64,000 nt of DNA from Bacteroides sp. 519 (GCF_010500955.1 NZ_QVMJ01000001.1:310001-374000); one strand, 5' to 3'. Shown: positions 42,111 through 51,838, counted from the stretch's first letter. A program made the numbers and translations. Notes: generated by a model not told the origin, from the letters alone.

Positions 42111-45100
42111 TTAGTCAAATTTTATAGGAATTCGGTTTATCCCTGTCGATTTTAATATTCTACCCAATGTAAGTATATGAGGGGCAGTTATTCCATTATC
42201 TACCCATAATTCGGAATCATCATTGTCTAAAGTGTCTTTCTCGGATGAATAATAAAATATAACTTCTGAATTATCCGAAGGACGAGCAACTATTTGTATG
42301 GGTATATTTTTTTTCTTTATACCAACTATTATAGTTCCTGTATCTGTCGTATCATCTTCCAAATCTTCACAGTCATAATCGTCGTGCTGTTGCAAATGGG
42401 CTATAATATTTGTCTTCGCTCTTTGAATTAATCCTTGAACATAGTCATACATTTCAATAGATGGAGTTGATGTATGGAAAAATCTGGAAGAAATGGCAGG
42501 ATCTTTAAATGCCTCATCAAATTCTTCTTGAGAGCTAATACCGAGACTTGCTAATATTTCTTTTGTAATAAAAACCTTTTCAGATTCGGAATCTCTATCG
42601 TCTTCGGTAGGGGTGTCTGCTTGAAGTTTAGATAAATGAGTTCTAAGCTCATCCATATTTTCAATATTATACTCTTTCATTATTTTATCTAACTCTGTCG
42701 CTTTCTTTATATTAGATGAAATGTCCTCGTCTTCTAAAAACAGAAATTTTGTTTCATATAAATCCGAAAAATACGTTGATGCCTTAATTTTATTTTCATC
42801 CATCCACAAATAGAATTTTCTGAGAGTATCTTTAAATTCTTTTCGTTTGTCTACATTTCGAATAATTGGTTTAATTAAAGATGATATTTCTTTTGCAACA
42901 GATTCTATGTTATAAACACGATTTTCGGGAAGCACTAAATATATAGAAGCATCTAACAGTTCTTCTCGAAAATCATAACCAAGTTCATCTGAAATATCTT
43001 TTAGTTCTTCATCAATATCTCCTGCATCCAAAAACAAATCGTCCTTGACGCAAAAAGAACCATTTTGATTCGGTAAAATTGGATTCTTTTCTCGACTTAA
43101 ATTATTAGCAAAATTTTCTTTTATTAAAAATGAAACGAACTCATTTAGCCATGCCATAAAAGATTGCTGCCCTTCAAAACCTAACCCATTATAGGCAGTT
43201 TCGACATTCTTGTAGTCAGCAATCGTCGAAACGATATAAAATATTGATTTTTTGTCTGATTCCTCCCAAATTTTATCATCATAATTTGTTATCAATCTTT
43301 TTTCTGAAAAATCGTCAGGATATACCTTTTGAGAAAAATCAAAGATGGATAGGCGTTTTTGAGAAATATTTTTCGCGGGGAATAATGATGCTAAGTAATC
43401 ACATACTTGTATTATATTCGTATGTTCTCCATCCTTGATAATATCATTAATCCTGTTAATTATATCTATCTGATTTTTTACGTAGTATTTTAACTTTGTT
43501 TCGATAGTATCATATTGGCTGTTTGTATGAGCCTGTTTATTAAGCAGATATTCTCTTGGGTCTGTATCAATTAGAGCACAGGCATTTTTTAATTCCTCAT
43601 CAACTTCCCGATCAATATACAATTCCGATCTCTTTTTAAATTCTCCAAACTGATTAGGAATAACACTGTAATCGTCTGAATAAACCTCTGCGATGTGATT
43701 TTTCTCTAAATTTAAAAGGTCATAGTAGTCATTCATATAATGAATAGCGCCATCCTCACCCGTATTAATATGACTTGCAAGATTTGTCAAACTCCCATTT
43801 TTCTCTATTTCTTTTGATAGTTCAGATATAGTAAATTTGTAACAGGATTTCCATATGATAGCGCTCCATTCATTAAAATGTTCCTTTATAGGAATATATT
43901 GAGGATATAAGGTTTTTGATAAGTCCCAAATTTTCTGGCGAACATCGTCTTTATCCGCAAAAGGAAAGAATACCTGATGTTCGTCAAATTCATCTAAGAT
44001 AGAAATTCTACTACCGTCAACAACATCAACGATAGGAGTATAAAGCAATTTCGAACGAATCGGTGAAACAACATTTTCTTTAAACCAGTCCTCATCAATC
44101 CAGTTATGTTTTTTGGGTAGTTTAATTCTTGCAAGGTTATAAAGGTTGTTCCAATTTGCAGCACTTCCAACATACGATAGAAATAGCTGGTATAACTCAA
44201 CGGCACGGAGCAATATGTCGCAATTAATTTTAGAAGTTTCATTGTCATCACCCATCAAGCTAACTCCATCTCTTGGTTCTGTGGGTTCAAATAATGGGCT
44301 ATTTACAACAAATGGCAAATTCAACTCCTCTGTTCCTATCATGGGAAAGTCTAAATGTAGGCGAGGAATATCTTTTTCCAATGGCATCGCATAATATTTG
44401 CCATTTTGATGAGAAACAGGTATTATTATACGAAGATCGGCTTCTTGGATAGTGATAAAATAAAACTTAGTACTTCGCTCGTTTTTTATTAGGTTATACA
44501 CAGCAAAGCTATTCTCGTCATAATTTAGATGTTCAAAGGTGTTTATTTTATAAATGTCAATTCCTATAATGTCTTGGTCTATGCTTACACTATTAATTTC
44601 TGGTACATTAATCAGAGTGTAAGCTATTCCTATTTCGACTTCGTTTAGGGCAGTTTCTGCTAAAGATTTCTTTCGTTCTGTCAAAGGGTAGATAAAGGAT
44701 GTTTTGAAATCTTCACTTAGGGATAAATCTTGTGAGCGTCCAATGCTTTCCTCGGCTTCATCAAAAGCATTATTTATCCCTTGTATAATCTCTTTTTCAT
44801 TTTTCCCACTTCGGTCTAAGCCAAAATCAAACTGATTAAAAGTTCCCCTCTCATTTTTATAAAAACTACTTACTTTCACTTTTTCAGAAAGTAGATGAGT
44901 GGTCATAAATCCAGTACCAAATCGTCCGGTTGTTTTGTAGATGTTCCCTTTTTCTTCTGTGTCCCTGTCCTTATCACTGGATGAATACTTTCTTATTAAT
45001 CCTCGTATATGCTCATTTGTGAAATAACCTTTGTTGTGAGAAAATACAAATTGATCTTCTTCAAGAAGAATAGAGACATCTACTTTTTCATCATTATTAT

Positions 45101-45272
45101 TACAGAGATTCGCATTATCCTTAGCGTTTTGCATCAATTCCCAAATCAATCTACGCGCTGTAAATTCCACATTTATGCTTTGTCGAATATTCATAAGTTT
45201 CTCCAAAATCGACTTTGCAGTGATCTTGTTTAATTCATCTCTTTCAAATTTAGAAAAAATACCATCAGCCAT
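42111..45272 (-). CDS. Large sacsin/HSP90-like GHKL ATPase
   Basis: About 1053 residues from ATG 45272 (MADGIFSKF); the start at 45323 lies in the leader and is less likely. The N-terminal ATP-binding fold has the N-box ELMQNAKDNA (about 47-56), the G1 region FSHNKGYF with His in place of the usual Asp, as in many sacsin-type proteins, and the G2 glycine loop TGRFGTGFMTTHLL (about 115-128). The rest is long, helical and unrecognised. Large GHKL ATPases of this kind occur in several prokaryotic defence systems. The gene is A/T-rich relative to mobC and DUF3945 on either side. Confidence 0.78.
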   Translation of the reverse strand: MADGIFSKFERDELNKITAKSILEKLMNIRQSINVEFTARRLIWELMQNAKDNANLCNNNDEKVDVSILLEEDQFVFSHNKGYFTNEHIRGLIRKYSSSDKDRDTEEKGNIYKTTGRFGTGFMTTHLLSEKVKVSSFYKNERGTFNQFDFGLDRSGKNEKEIIQGINNAFDEAEESIGRSQDLSLSEDFKTSFIYPLTERKKSLAETALNEVEIGIAYTLINVPEINSVSIDQDIIGIDIYKINTFEHLNYDENSFAVYNLIKNERSTKFYFITIQEADLRIIIPVSHQNGKYYAMPLEKDIPRLHLDFPMIGTEELNLPFVVNSPLFEPTEPRDGVSLMGDDNETSKINCDILLRAVELYQLFLSYVGSAANWNNLYNLARIKLPKKHNWIDEDWFKENVVSPIRSKLLYTPIVDVVDGSRISILDEFDEHQVFFPFADKDDVRQKIWDLSKTLYPQYIPIKEHFNEWSAIIWKSCYKFTISELSKEIEKNGSLTNLASHINTGEDGAIHYMNDYYDLLNLEKNHIAEVYSDDYSVIPNQFGEFKKRSELYIDREVDEELKNACALIDTDPREYLLNKQAHTNSQYDTIETKLKYYVKNQIDIINRINDIIKDGEHTNIIQVCDYLASLFPAKNISQKRLSIFDFSQKVYPDDFSEKRLITNYDDKIWEESDKKSIFYIVSTIADYKNVETAYNGLGFEGQQSFMAWLNEFVSFLIKENFANNLSREKNPILPNQNGSFCVKDDLFLDAGDIDEELKDISDELGYDFREELLDASIYLVLPENRVYNIESVAKEISSLIKPIIRNVDKRKEFKDTLRKFYLWMDENKIKASTYFSDLYETKFLFLEDEDISSNIKKATELDKIMKEYNIENMDELRTHLSKLQADTPTEDDRDSESEKVFITKEILASLGISSQEEFDEAFKDPAISSRFFHTSTPSIEMYDYVQGLIQRAKTNIIAHLQQHDDYDCEDLEDDTTDTGTIIVGIKKKNIPIQIVARPSDNSEVIFYYSSEKDTLDNDDSELWVDNGITAPHILTLGRILKSTGINRIPIKFD

Positions 45273-45348
45273 ATATATTATTTGAATTATTGATTTTGAA
45301 TTGATTCCAAGCTGCGTCAACATTTGTTTTCCAAATGGTTAGGCAGTG

Positions 45349-45356
45349 CAAAATTA
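45349..45356 (-). promoter_or_regulatory. -7 box of the GHKL/AlbA-HEPN unit
   Basis: Leftward TAATTTTG fits TAnnTTTG, 77 bp upstream of the ATG at 45272. At the -33 spacing (19 bp) TTTA stands for TTTG, one mismatch. Confidence 0.5.
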
Positions 45357-45478
45357 CTGCTTTTTGTTTGATGTGTAAAATTTATCTAATAGAAATTCAG
45401 TTCGGCAAGGTATAAGTCTGGTTAGATGAAATTTTCTTGATAACGGTAACTTCAATACCCCGATTTTCAAAAACACAT

Positions 45479-45506
45479 TAGACAACCCCGGACACAAGCA
45501 TCCACC
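45479..45506 (-). repeat. Dispersed GTCCGGGGTTGTCTA motif, inverted copy
   Basis: Read leftward it ends in TGTCCGGGGTTGTCTA, 16 bases of which 15 or more match the copy at 36875-36907. It lies between the defence pair and the DUF3945 gene, with no ORF over it. Confidence 0.6.
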
Positions 45507-45590
45507 GCCTTAAAACCTTGCAGTCAATCCATTACTTAGGCTTACTTTCGTTCTGCATTACTATTAATGCAGAATAAAAACATATTTATT

Positions 45591-47156
45591 ATGGACGAAA
45601 GTAAAGTAAAAAATGAAGAGCCTAAAGTCTTTCTGACACAGGGCGAAGATGGCAAACTCAAAGTCATCGCAGGAGAACAGGACGGCAAGTTGAAAACGGT
45701 CGATCCCAAGAAAGAGAGCGCCGACCAGTTTATGAAGATTGATACCAACGGTAATGCGTTGGAGAATTTCTTCAAGAAGTTTTCAGCACAGTTCAGTCAC
45801 CCATCGCATACGGGTGTGTATGCTGTTACCGCATCGGCAGTAGATAAAGTCGCTGCTTTTTTCGACAAACTTATTCGTATCGATCACAAAGACAAGGCAC
45901 TCGACCCGTACCGCGTCAAATTTGACGGTAAGATACGCATAGAGGTAGAGTTTACAGGCAAGTACCAACCTTTAGACCTGAATAAGCTCAACTGGAAAGA
46001 AGTCGAAAAGTTAGGCGTTTCCGGTGAGAATTTACAAGATGCTCTCAAAGCAATGGTTTACGGGCATAAATCGCCCGGTCTGGTCGATATTAAGCCTGCC
46101 GTTAACGGACAGGAGTTTCCCATGCAAGCCCGCTTATCGCTGGAACAGCAGCCGGACGGCAGCATCAAAATCGCTACCCATCCCAAGCAGGAGCAGCCCG
46201 ATTTTGAAAAGCCGTTCATGGGAGTTGTCTTTACCGATCAAGATAAAGAACAGTTCCAAAAAACAGGGCATGGCGGACGGGTGTTTGACCTCGAACCCGT
46301 AGCCGGAGGCGAGAAAGTTCCTTCGCTCGTTTCCCTTGACAAACTTACCAACCGCTTTGAGGCTATGGCGTTGAAGGATATTTATATTCCGCAGACCTTA
46401 AAAAACGCCCCGCTTTCCGATGAACAACAGCAAGGGCTGAAAGAAGGTAAAGCCGTTTGGATTGAGGGTATGGATAAGAAAACGAAGCAAGGCGAACAGC
46501 CCTCAAAGATTGACCGCTTCGTTCAGTATAACGCCGCAAGCAAGAACTTCGATTTTAAGTTCAGCGATGAACAACGCCAGCAGTTCAACCAAGAGCGGCG
46601 AGCCAAACAGGGCGAGGGGCAGGCAGAAGGTCAGGAACAGAAAATGCCTAAAGCCCGCAAACTCGGTGAGATTTGGGTTTACTCCAAACAGGGCGGCGTA
46701 CAACTTTCCCGCGAGGATTTCGACAAGCTGTGCAATAAAGAACCTGTTTTTGTTAAAGACATGGAATCACAAAAGCCCAAACAACAGGCGGATGCTTCGG
46801 GAGCGCAGAAAGTCGAAGCTACCGACCAGAAAGGGCAGAAGTACAATGCGTGGGTATGGATTGATGAAGATAAAGGCAAGGTTCGCCACAGTACCAAACA
46901 TCCCGATCAGGTACGGGCTATCGAGGCAAAGCAGGCGGCGCAAAATACACAGAACGTCAAACCTGCTGCCGAGAGCAAAACGCAGGTCGCCGTCAATAAC
47001 GAAGGTAAGACTAACGAAGCGACCAAACATTCCAACGAGCCGCTAAAGAAAGGTCAGTCGCAGCCCACCGAGAAACAGGCAGAGAAAAAGGAGCAGAAAC
47101 AGGAACAAAAGAAATCTCCTGATGCTCCGAAGAAAGGCAAGGGGCGCAAGATGTAA
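45591..47156 (+). CDS. DUF3945-type conjugative element protein
   Basis: About 521 residues from ATG 45591 (MDESKVKNEEPKVFLTQGEDGKLKVI, the typical start; an ATG at 45567 is also in frame). It contains an N-terminal conserved region, then DUF3945-like repeats (SDEQQQGLKEGKAVWIEGMDKKTKQG and a second round before residue 460), and a Lys/Gln/Glu-rich disordered tail. Such proteins precede topB in Bacteroides elements; biochemical role unknown. Confidence 0.82.
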   Translation: MDESKVKNEEPKVFLTQGEDGKLKVIAGEQDGKLKTVDPKKESADQFMKIDTNGNALENFFKKFSAQFSHPSHTGVYAVTASAVDKVAAFFDKLIRIDHKDKALDPYRVKFDGKIRIEVEFTGKYQPLDLNKLNWKEVEKLGVSGENLQDALKAMVYGHKSPGLVDIKPAVNGQEFPMQARLSLEQQPDGSIKIATHPKQEQPDFEKPFMGVVFTDQDKEQFQKTGHGGRVFDLEPVAGGEKVPSLVSLDKLTNRFEAMALKDIYIPQTLKNAPLSDEQQQGLKEGKAVWIEGMDKKTKQGEQPSKIDRFVQYNAASKNFDFKFSDEQRQQFNQERRAKQGEGQAEGQEQKMPKARKLGEIWVYSKQGGVQLSREDFDKLCNKEPVFVKDMESQKPKQQADASGAQKVEATDQKGQKYNAWVWIDEDKGKVRHSTKHPDQVRAIEAKQAAQNTQNVKPAAESKTQVAVNNEGKTNEATKHSNEPLKKGQSQPTEKQAEKKEQKQEQKKSPDAPKKGKGRKM

Positions 47157-47168
47157 TCCATTATTTCA

Positions 47169-47188
47169 ACCACTAAAAAATCAATGTT
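47169..47188 (+). repeat. Dispersed tra/mob motif, copy e
   Basis: ACCACTAAAAAATCAATGTT, three bases before the topB ATG (47192); identical to copy a. Confidence 0.75.
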
Positions 47189-47191
47189 AAA

Positions 47192-49300
47192 ATGAAAATT
47201 ATAATTGCAGAAAAACCGTCTGTGGCTAAGAGTATAGCAGCCATAGTCGGCGCAAACAATAAAAAAGATGGCTATATAGAGGGTAACGGATATGCCGTTA
47301 CGTGGGCTTTCGGGCATTTAGTCGGACTTGCCATGCCGGAGCATTACGGTATCGAAGGCTTTAAGCGTGAGAACCTGCCGATACTCCCGAAAGAATTTAA
47401 GCTGTTGCCCCGTCAGGTAAAAGAGGGCAAAGAGTACAAGAATGATCCCGGCGTAATGAAACAGCTTAAAGTAATCAAAGAGTTGTTTAATAGCGGGGAT
47501 GAAATAATTGTAGCCACCGATGCCGGACGTGAAGGAGAACTCATATTCCGCTATATATTTGAATATATAGGCAGTTCACTTCCGTTTCGCCGCTTGTGGA
47601 TTAGTTCATTGACTGACCGCGCCATTCGTGACGGTTTCCAAACCTTACGTCCGGGCAGTGATTATGACAACCTCTATGCTTCGGCGAAAGCCCGCAGTAC
47701 CGCAGACTGGTTAGTAGGGTTGAATGCAAGTCAGTCCCTTTCAGTTTCAGCAGGATATGGCGTTTGGTCGCTCGGCAGGGTGCAGACCCCGACACTGGCG
47801 ATTATTTGCAGCCGATACCTTGAAAACAAGGACTTCAAGCCGCAAACTTATTTCCGCCTGAAACTGCATACAGCGAAAGATGCTGTAGCTTTTCCTGCCC
47901 TTTCGGTGGATAAATTCGTTACACGAACCATTGCCGAAGAAGTAACGGCACAGGTCAAAGCTGCCGGAGCGGTTAAGGTTACAGGCGTGGAACGCAAGGA
48001 AGTCAAACAGGAACCGCCTTTGCTTTACGACCTTACCACACTTCAAAAGGAAGCTAACAGCAAACACGGCTTTTCGGCAGATAAGACCCTGACGATAGCG
48101 CAGGCATTATACGAAGCGAAGAAAATTTCATACTCCCGCACAGGCAGCCGTTATATCTCCGAAGACGTACTGGAGGAAATACCGCACCTGATTGCTACAC
48201 TTCGTTCGCATCCTCTTTTCGGGGCGTATATCGACAGCAGGTTTGACACTACGCTTAATACTCGTTCGGTGGACGATAGTAAAGTTACCGACCACCATGC
48301 GCTGATTATTACGGAAGATCCCGCTTCCGGTTTATCCAAAGATGAACAGCTTATCTACGATATGGTTGCCGGGCGTATGCTTGAAGCCTTCGGCGAACGT
48401 TGCATCAAAGAGAACACCACCGTTTCGCTTGATGCGGGCGGCGTACACTTTTCATGCAAAGGAAGCGTTACGCTCGTCCCCGGTTGGAGGTCAGTATTTA
48501 ACTCTAAAGACGAGCCAAACGATGAGGACGATACGGCTGTTTTACCCGTCCTCATTGAAGGCGACAGCCTGATTATCCGCGATTGCGAGATACAGGAGAA
48601 ACAAACCAAACCCCGACCGCTTCACACGGAAAGTTCATTGTTGGCGGCGATGGAGAGTGCAGGTAAAGAGGTAGAGAACGAAGAAGAACGCGAAGCAATG
48701 AAAGACTGCGGTATCGGAACACCCGCCACCCGTGCGGCGATTATTGAAACCTTGTTTTCCCGCGAGTATATCACCCGTGAAAAGAAATCCCTTGTCCCGA
48801 CAAACAAAGGGCTGGTGGTCTATCTGGCAATAAAGGACAAGAAGATAGCGGACGTTGCTATGACCGGGCAATGGGAACAAGCCCTGAATAAGATTGCATC
48901 GGGCGATATGGATGCCGCTACGTTCCATAAAGCGATAGAGGTTTACGCTTCACAAATAACGTCCGAATTGCTGGATATGACATTTGAACGGCAGGATAAC
49001 CGCCAGTCATGCCCTTGCCCGAAGTGCAAGAGCGGGAATGTGGTTATCTATAATAAAGTTGCCAAGTGTCAGAATGAAAGCTGCGGGCTTACCGTGTGGC
49101 GTTCCATTGCTAAAAAGGAACTGACGGACGGGCAACTGACAGACCTTTTAATGAACGGCAAGACCGCCTTTATCAAAGGTTTCGTGAGCAGTAAGACCGG
49201 AAGCACTTTCGAGGCAGCAATCAAATTCGATGCGGACTATAAAACAGTCTTTGAGTTCCCGCAGAATAAAGGAGGTAGCAAAAAACGACGTTCTAAGTAA
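47192..49300 (+). CDS. topB: Type IA DNA topoisomerase III (Exc-like)
   Basis: A 702-residue topoisomerase III. TOPRIM domain motifs are IIAEKPSVAKSIA (1-16) and ATDAGREGELIFRYIF (about 109-124). The catalytic tyrosine is in KKISYSRTGSRYI (about residue 313), where Ser and Gly replace the usual Pro and Asp of YPRTDS. A C-terminal zinc finger (CPCPKCKSG then CQNESCG) is present. Exc of CTnDOT is of this class and aids excision. The changed residues next to the tyrosine are worth noting but occur in a full-length, otherwise intact enzyme. Confidence 0.94.
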   Translation: MKIIIAEKPSVAKSIAAIVGANNKKDGYIEGNGYAVTWAFGHLVGLAMPEHYGIEGFKRENLPILPKEFKLLPRQVKEGKEYKNDPGVMKQLKVIKELFNSGDEIIVATDAGREGELIFRYIFEYIGSSLPFRRLWISSLTDRAIRDGFQTLRPGSDYDNLYASAKARSTADWLVGLNASQSLSVSAGYGVWSLGRVQTPTLAIICSRYLENKDFKPQTYFRLKLHTAKDAVAFPALSVDKFVTRTIAEEVTAQVKAAGAVKVTGVERKEVKQEPPLLYDLTTLQKEANSKHGFSADKTLTIAQALYEAKKISYSRTGSRYISEDVLEEIPHLIATLRSHPLFGAYIDSRFDTTLNTRSVDDSKVTDHHALIITEDPASGLSKDEQLIYDMVAGRMLEAFGERCIKENTTVSLDAGGVHFSCKGSVTLVPGWRSVFNSKDEPNDEDDTAVLPVLIEGDSLIIRDCEIQEKQTKPRPLHTESSLLAAMESAGKEVENEEEREAMKDCGIGTPATRAAIIETLFSREYITREKKSLVPTNKGLVVYLAIKDKKIADVAMTGQWEQALNKIASGDMDAATFHKAIEVYASQITSELLDMTFERQDNRQSCPCPKCKSGNVVIYNKVAKCQNESCGLTVWRSIAKKELTDGQLTDLLMNGKTAFIKGFVSSKTGSTFEAAIKFDADYKTVFEFPQNKGGSKKRRSK

Positions 49301-49357
49301 AATCTTCATTATCTTTGCCACTGAAAGACTTTGTTTTACGATTCGGAATAGTCGTTT

Positions 49358-49377
49358 AACATTGATCTTTTAGTGGT
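49358..49377 (-). repeat. Dispersed tra/mob motif, copy f (opposite orientation)
   Basis: Read leftward: ACCACTAAAAGATCAATGTT, preceded on that strand by the strong hairpin at 49379-49405. No leftward gene follows, so here the unit is orphaned behind topB. Confidence 0.7.
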
Positions 49378-49378
49378 G

Positions 49379-49409
49379 GGCATCCGGGGCAAGGCTTCGG
49401 ATGCCTTTT
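49379..49409 (+). terminator. Terminator after topB
   Basis: GGCATCCG (49379-49386) and CGGATGCC (49398-49405) form an 8-bp G/C-rich stem followed by TTTTTTATTTT. Confidence 0.85.
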
Positions 49410-49449
49410 TTATTTTAGTCAATATAATCGGACTATTTTATATAGAGGA

Positions 49450-49860
49450 TTACAGATTAAGTATTTCTCTATTTTCTTTTGTGTCAGGATATATGTGCCA
49501 TAAAGCAACTTTATCGTCTATAATCTCTGTAACCCAGATAGCATGAACATTATTGAGTATCTCATCAGAACAAATCGAGTAGCCTTGCATAATAACGGTA
49601 GAACCTCTTACTACGATATTTTCAAATATATTGCGATAGCCGGGATAGAGATTGAAGAATGGCTCCCATGCCTGAATCTTATTGTTATCTTTTCCCCTAA
49701 TTCGATTATTTGCAGTATCAATAAACAAATGGTCTTCTGTCATTAAATTCACCAAGCCATTCAGGTCTGCATTTGTAATACAATCATTGAATTGTAGGGC
49801 AATACTTTTAGGGTCTTTACTTGATATAGTACTCATTTCTATCTTTTCAATATTTATCAT
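49450..49860 (-). CDS. SnoaL/NTF2-like protein
   Basis: A 136-residue protein of the NTF2-like fold (FNDCITNADLNGLVNLMTEDHLFIDTANN; WEPFFNLYPGYRNIFENI; HAIWVTEIIDDKVALWHIYPD). Members bind small molecules or act as isomerases; the ligand cannot be inferred. A -7 box TATATTTG (49888-49881, leftward) lies 20 bp upstream of the ATG, pointing to its own promoter. It is cargo between topB and ardA. Confidence 0.75.
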   Translation of the reverse strand: MINIEKIEMSTISSKDPKSIALQFNDCITNADLNGLVNLMTEDHLFIDTANNRIRGKDNNKIQAWEPFFNLYPGYRNIFENIVVRGSTVIMQGYSICSDEILNNVHAIWVTEIIDDKVALWHIYPDTKENREILNL

Positions 49861-49977
49861 TGGTTCACTGTTTTATATTGCAAATATATGTCTTTTCACC
49901 CATACTGTGGGCTCGCATTTACATATAAAGCGACATTGTTTTCCCCAACAAGTCGGGTATTCCCCAATCTTATACGA

Positions 49978-50157
49978 TTAAGGGTTCTTCTTCCTATTAA
50001 AGCGACAGCCTCTTTTATCTTCCTTATCGGTTAAGGCAGGAAACCACATCATTAAATAAGAACCTCCATTCATAGGCGTAAGCATTAAAAATCCGGCTTC
50101 TTTCATTTTCCACCTTAACACATACGGCATCTGCCCCGATGGGTTATTTTCTATCAT
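49978..50157 (-). CDS. Small protein, 59 aa, before ardA
   Basis: ATG at 50157 opens a 59-codon leftward frame beginning MIENNPSGQMPYVLRWKMKE and ending in a basic tail. The frame stays open for over 40 codons upstream without an ATG (reading for example RFFREPARLVLYCPLKFRKHLC), so the gene may be longer with a rare start or may be a remnant. It fills the otherwise empty gap 49861-50339. Not recognised. Confidence 0.4.
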   Translation of the reverse strand: MIENNPSGQMPYVLRWKMKEAGFLMLTPMNGGSYLMMWFPALTDKEDKRGCRFNRKKNP

Positions 50158-50339
50158 GGCGCAAAGGTGTTTACGGAATTTTAACGGGCAGTAAAGTACA
50201 AGCCTTGCAGGTTCCCGAAAAAATCTCCACGCTTGCAGGTTGTATTTTATCCGTGAATACTTGACATCCCTAATCCCTACACCGGAAATGCACCTGAATA
50301 AAAAATCAACCCGGCAGATGCCGATTAAAAATTAAGGTT

Positions 50340-50867
50340 ATGGAAAATATATCAGATGCACGGATTTATGTAGGAACTTACGCTAAGTATAATGAAGGTT
50401 CAATAGAAGGTAAGTGGTTAGACCTTTCGGATTATTCCGATAAAGAAGAATTTTACGAGGCTTGTCGCGAGTTACACAAGGACGAACACGACCCGGAACT
50501 GATGTTTCAGGATTGGGAATATATACCCTCCGGATTAATAGGTGAAAGCTGGCTGTCCGATAACCTGTTTGAAATTATCGAAGCCATAGACGATATGGAC
50601 GATACGAAAAAAGAGGCATTCGAGGTCTGGCTGAACCACGAAAGCTACGATCTTAGCTCTAAAGATATAAACGACCTTATTTCCTCTTTCGAGGATGACT
50701 TTCAGGGCGCATATAAAGATGAAGAAGATTACGCCTACGAAGTCGTTGAAGAATGCTACGACCTGCCGGAATTTGCGAAATCTTACTTCGACTATGAAAA
50801 GTTCGCCCGCGATTTATTTATGACCGACTACTGGTTCGATAACGGTTATGTATTCCGGCACTCATAA
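50340..50867 (+). CDS. ardA: Antirestriction protein ArdA
   Basis: A 175-residue, strongly acidic protein matching ArdA: ARIYVGTYAKYNEGSIEGKWLDL at the start and the central LIGESWLSDNLFEIIEAID region. ArdA mimics DNA and blocks type I restriction enzymes, protecting the element on entry. It stands alone with its own terminator. Confidence 0.92.
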   Translation: MENISDARIYVGTYAKYNEGSIEGKWLDLSDYSDKEEFYEACRELHKDEHDPELMFQDWEYIPSGLIGESWLSDNLFEIIEAIDDMDDTKKEAFEVWLNHESYDLSSKDINDLISSFEDDFQGAYKDEEDYAYEVVEECYDLPEFAKSYFDYEKFARDLFMTDYWFDNGYVFRHS

Positions 50868-50887
50868 CTTAACCGGAAACGGCTTTA

Positions 50888-50906
50888 AGGCAATCCGCCT
50901 TTTTTA
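50888..50906 (+). terminator. Terminator after ardA
   Basis: AAGGC and GCCTT around AATCC, followed by TTTTTATT. A second dyad, ACCCCG / CGGGGT at about 50932-50961, could serve the opposite strand. Confidence 0.65.
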
Positions 50907-50986
50907 TTGTCTGTTCAGCCATAAATAAGAAACCCCGCTCTATCTCTCGACAGTACGGGGTCTTAACAATGGATAAATCAGAAAAG

Positions 50987-51325
50987 CTAACCGGATGGTT
51001 CAGGTTCAAGTTCTGTTTCGCTGTTATTATCGCCTTCGGAAAAATGGTCGCGGATAAATTTCTCTACGTTTTTCTCCGTATAAAATATCTTGTGGTGAAT
51101 GGTTATATAAGTCAATTCGCCTGCGGATCGGTAACGCTGCAACGTTCGTTTGCTCACGTTCAGCAGTTGACACAAGTCCTGATTATCCAATAGCCGTTCG
51201 CCGTTCAATACGTTATGCCGTCCGCTCATTATATCCATAAACTTATCCAATCGGTCGAAACGCCCCATGAATTGCTCGAACCATTCCCGCATCCATTCCC
51301 TTAATCCTTCATCCTCCTCACTCAT
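50987..51325 (-). CDS. Excisionase-like HTH protein
   Basis: A 112-residue protein: helical N-terminus (1-40), HTH_17-type winged HTH (about 48-92; LLNVSKRTLQRYRSAGEL, then HKIFYT) and an acidic tail. Overlaps the upstream HTH gene by four bases. Same arrangement as at 13274-13851. Confidence 0.82.
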   Translation of the reverse strand: MSEEDEGLREWMREWFEQFMGRFDRLDKFMDIMSGRHNVLNGERLLDNQDLCQLLNVSKRTLQRYRSAGELTYITIHHKIFYTEKNVEKFIRDHFSEGDNNSETELEPEPSG

Positions 51326-51636
51326 GGCTTGCCTCCTTCCTGTTTATCGTTTCTTACTACACGACCGGAGAGCAGGCGTTTAACCTCTGCCAGCGTATAC
51401 CACACTTTATTTCCCCTGATTGAATAGGTTATTTCTCCGTTACTGCGTAGCCGTTGCATAGTTCGTTTACTTACCCGCAGGATGGCGGCGGCATCTTGGT
51501 CGTTCAGCCAAACCTCCGAGGGGTTGGCTTGCAGGGTTGCATTTTCTTTTTCTCTCTTTTTTATATAGGAATAAATCCATTCGATTTTTTGCACTATCTT
51601 TTTATAGGCTTCCGATTCTATGACTATTACTTTCAT
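51322..51636 (-). CDS. Excisionase-like HTH protein
   Basis: A 104-residue partner of the above: IESEAYKKIVQKIEWIYSYIKK helix, then HTH with ILRVSKRTMQRLRSNGEI and RGNKVWY. Its opening and its leader (CTTTGCATCAAATCAATAAG) are close to those of the HTH gene at 9-368, so both belong to the same subfamily. Confidence 0.82.
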   Translation of the reverse strand: MKVIVIESEAYKKIVQKIEWIYSYIKKREKENATLQANPSEVWLNDQDAAAILRVSKRTMQRLRSNGEITYSIRGNKVWYTLAEVKRLLSGRVVRNDKQEGGKP

Positions 51637-51697
51637 ACTCGTAACTTATTGATTTGATGCAAAGGTCGGAAGTAATGAAATGTCGATTTCACAAGTT

Positions 51698-51712
51698 TAC
51701 CCAAGTTGGGTA
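51698..51712. promoter_or_regulatory. Palindrome upstream of the HTH pair
   Basis: TACCCAA-G-TTGGGTA, a perfect 15-bp odd palindrome 62 bp upstream of the start, a likely operator. The half CCCAAGTT recurs in the hairpin at 51839-51869. The rest of the gap (51637-51994) shows no gene. Confidence 0.5.
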
Positions 51713-51838
51713 CGAATTTTCTTTGATTTAACAGTAATATGCTATTGTATAAATAATTACTCTTTTTATTGTCATTTTTAGCCATCATTGCCAGTAAGAC
51801 AATCAAGCGAAAAATAGTGTAAATACCCCTAAAAAGAC

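Noticed and set aside
45349-45358. CTnDOT-type attachment site GTANNTTTGC
   Set aside because: GTAATTTTGC matches, but this pattern overlaps the ordinary Bacteroides -7 promoter box, and the same words occur at several promoters here, so it is not evidence for integration.
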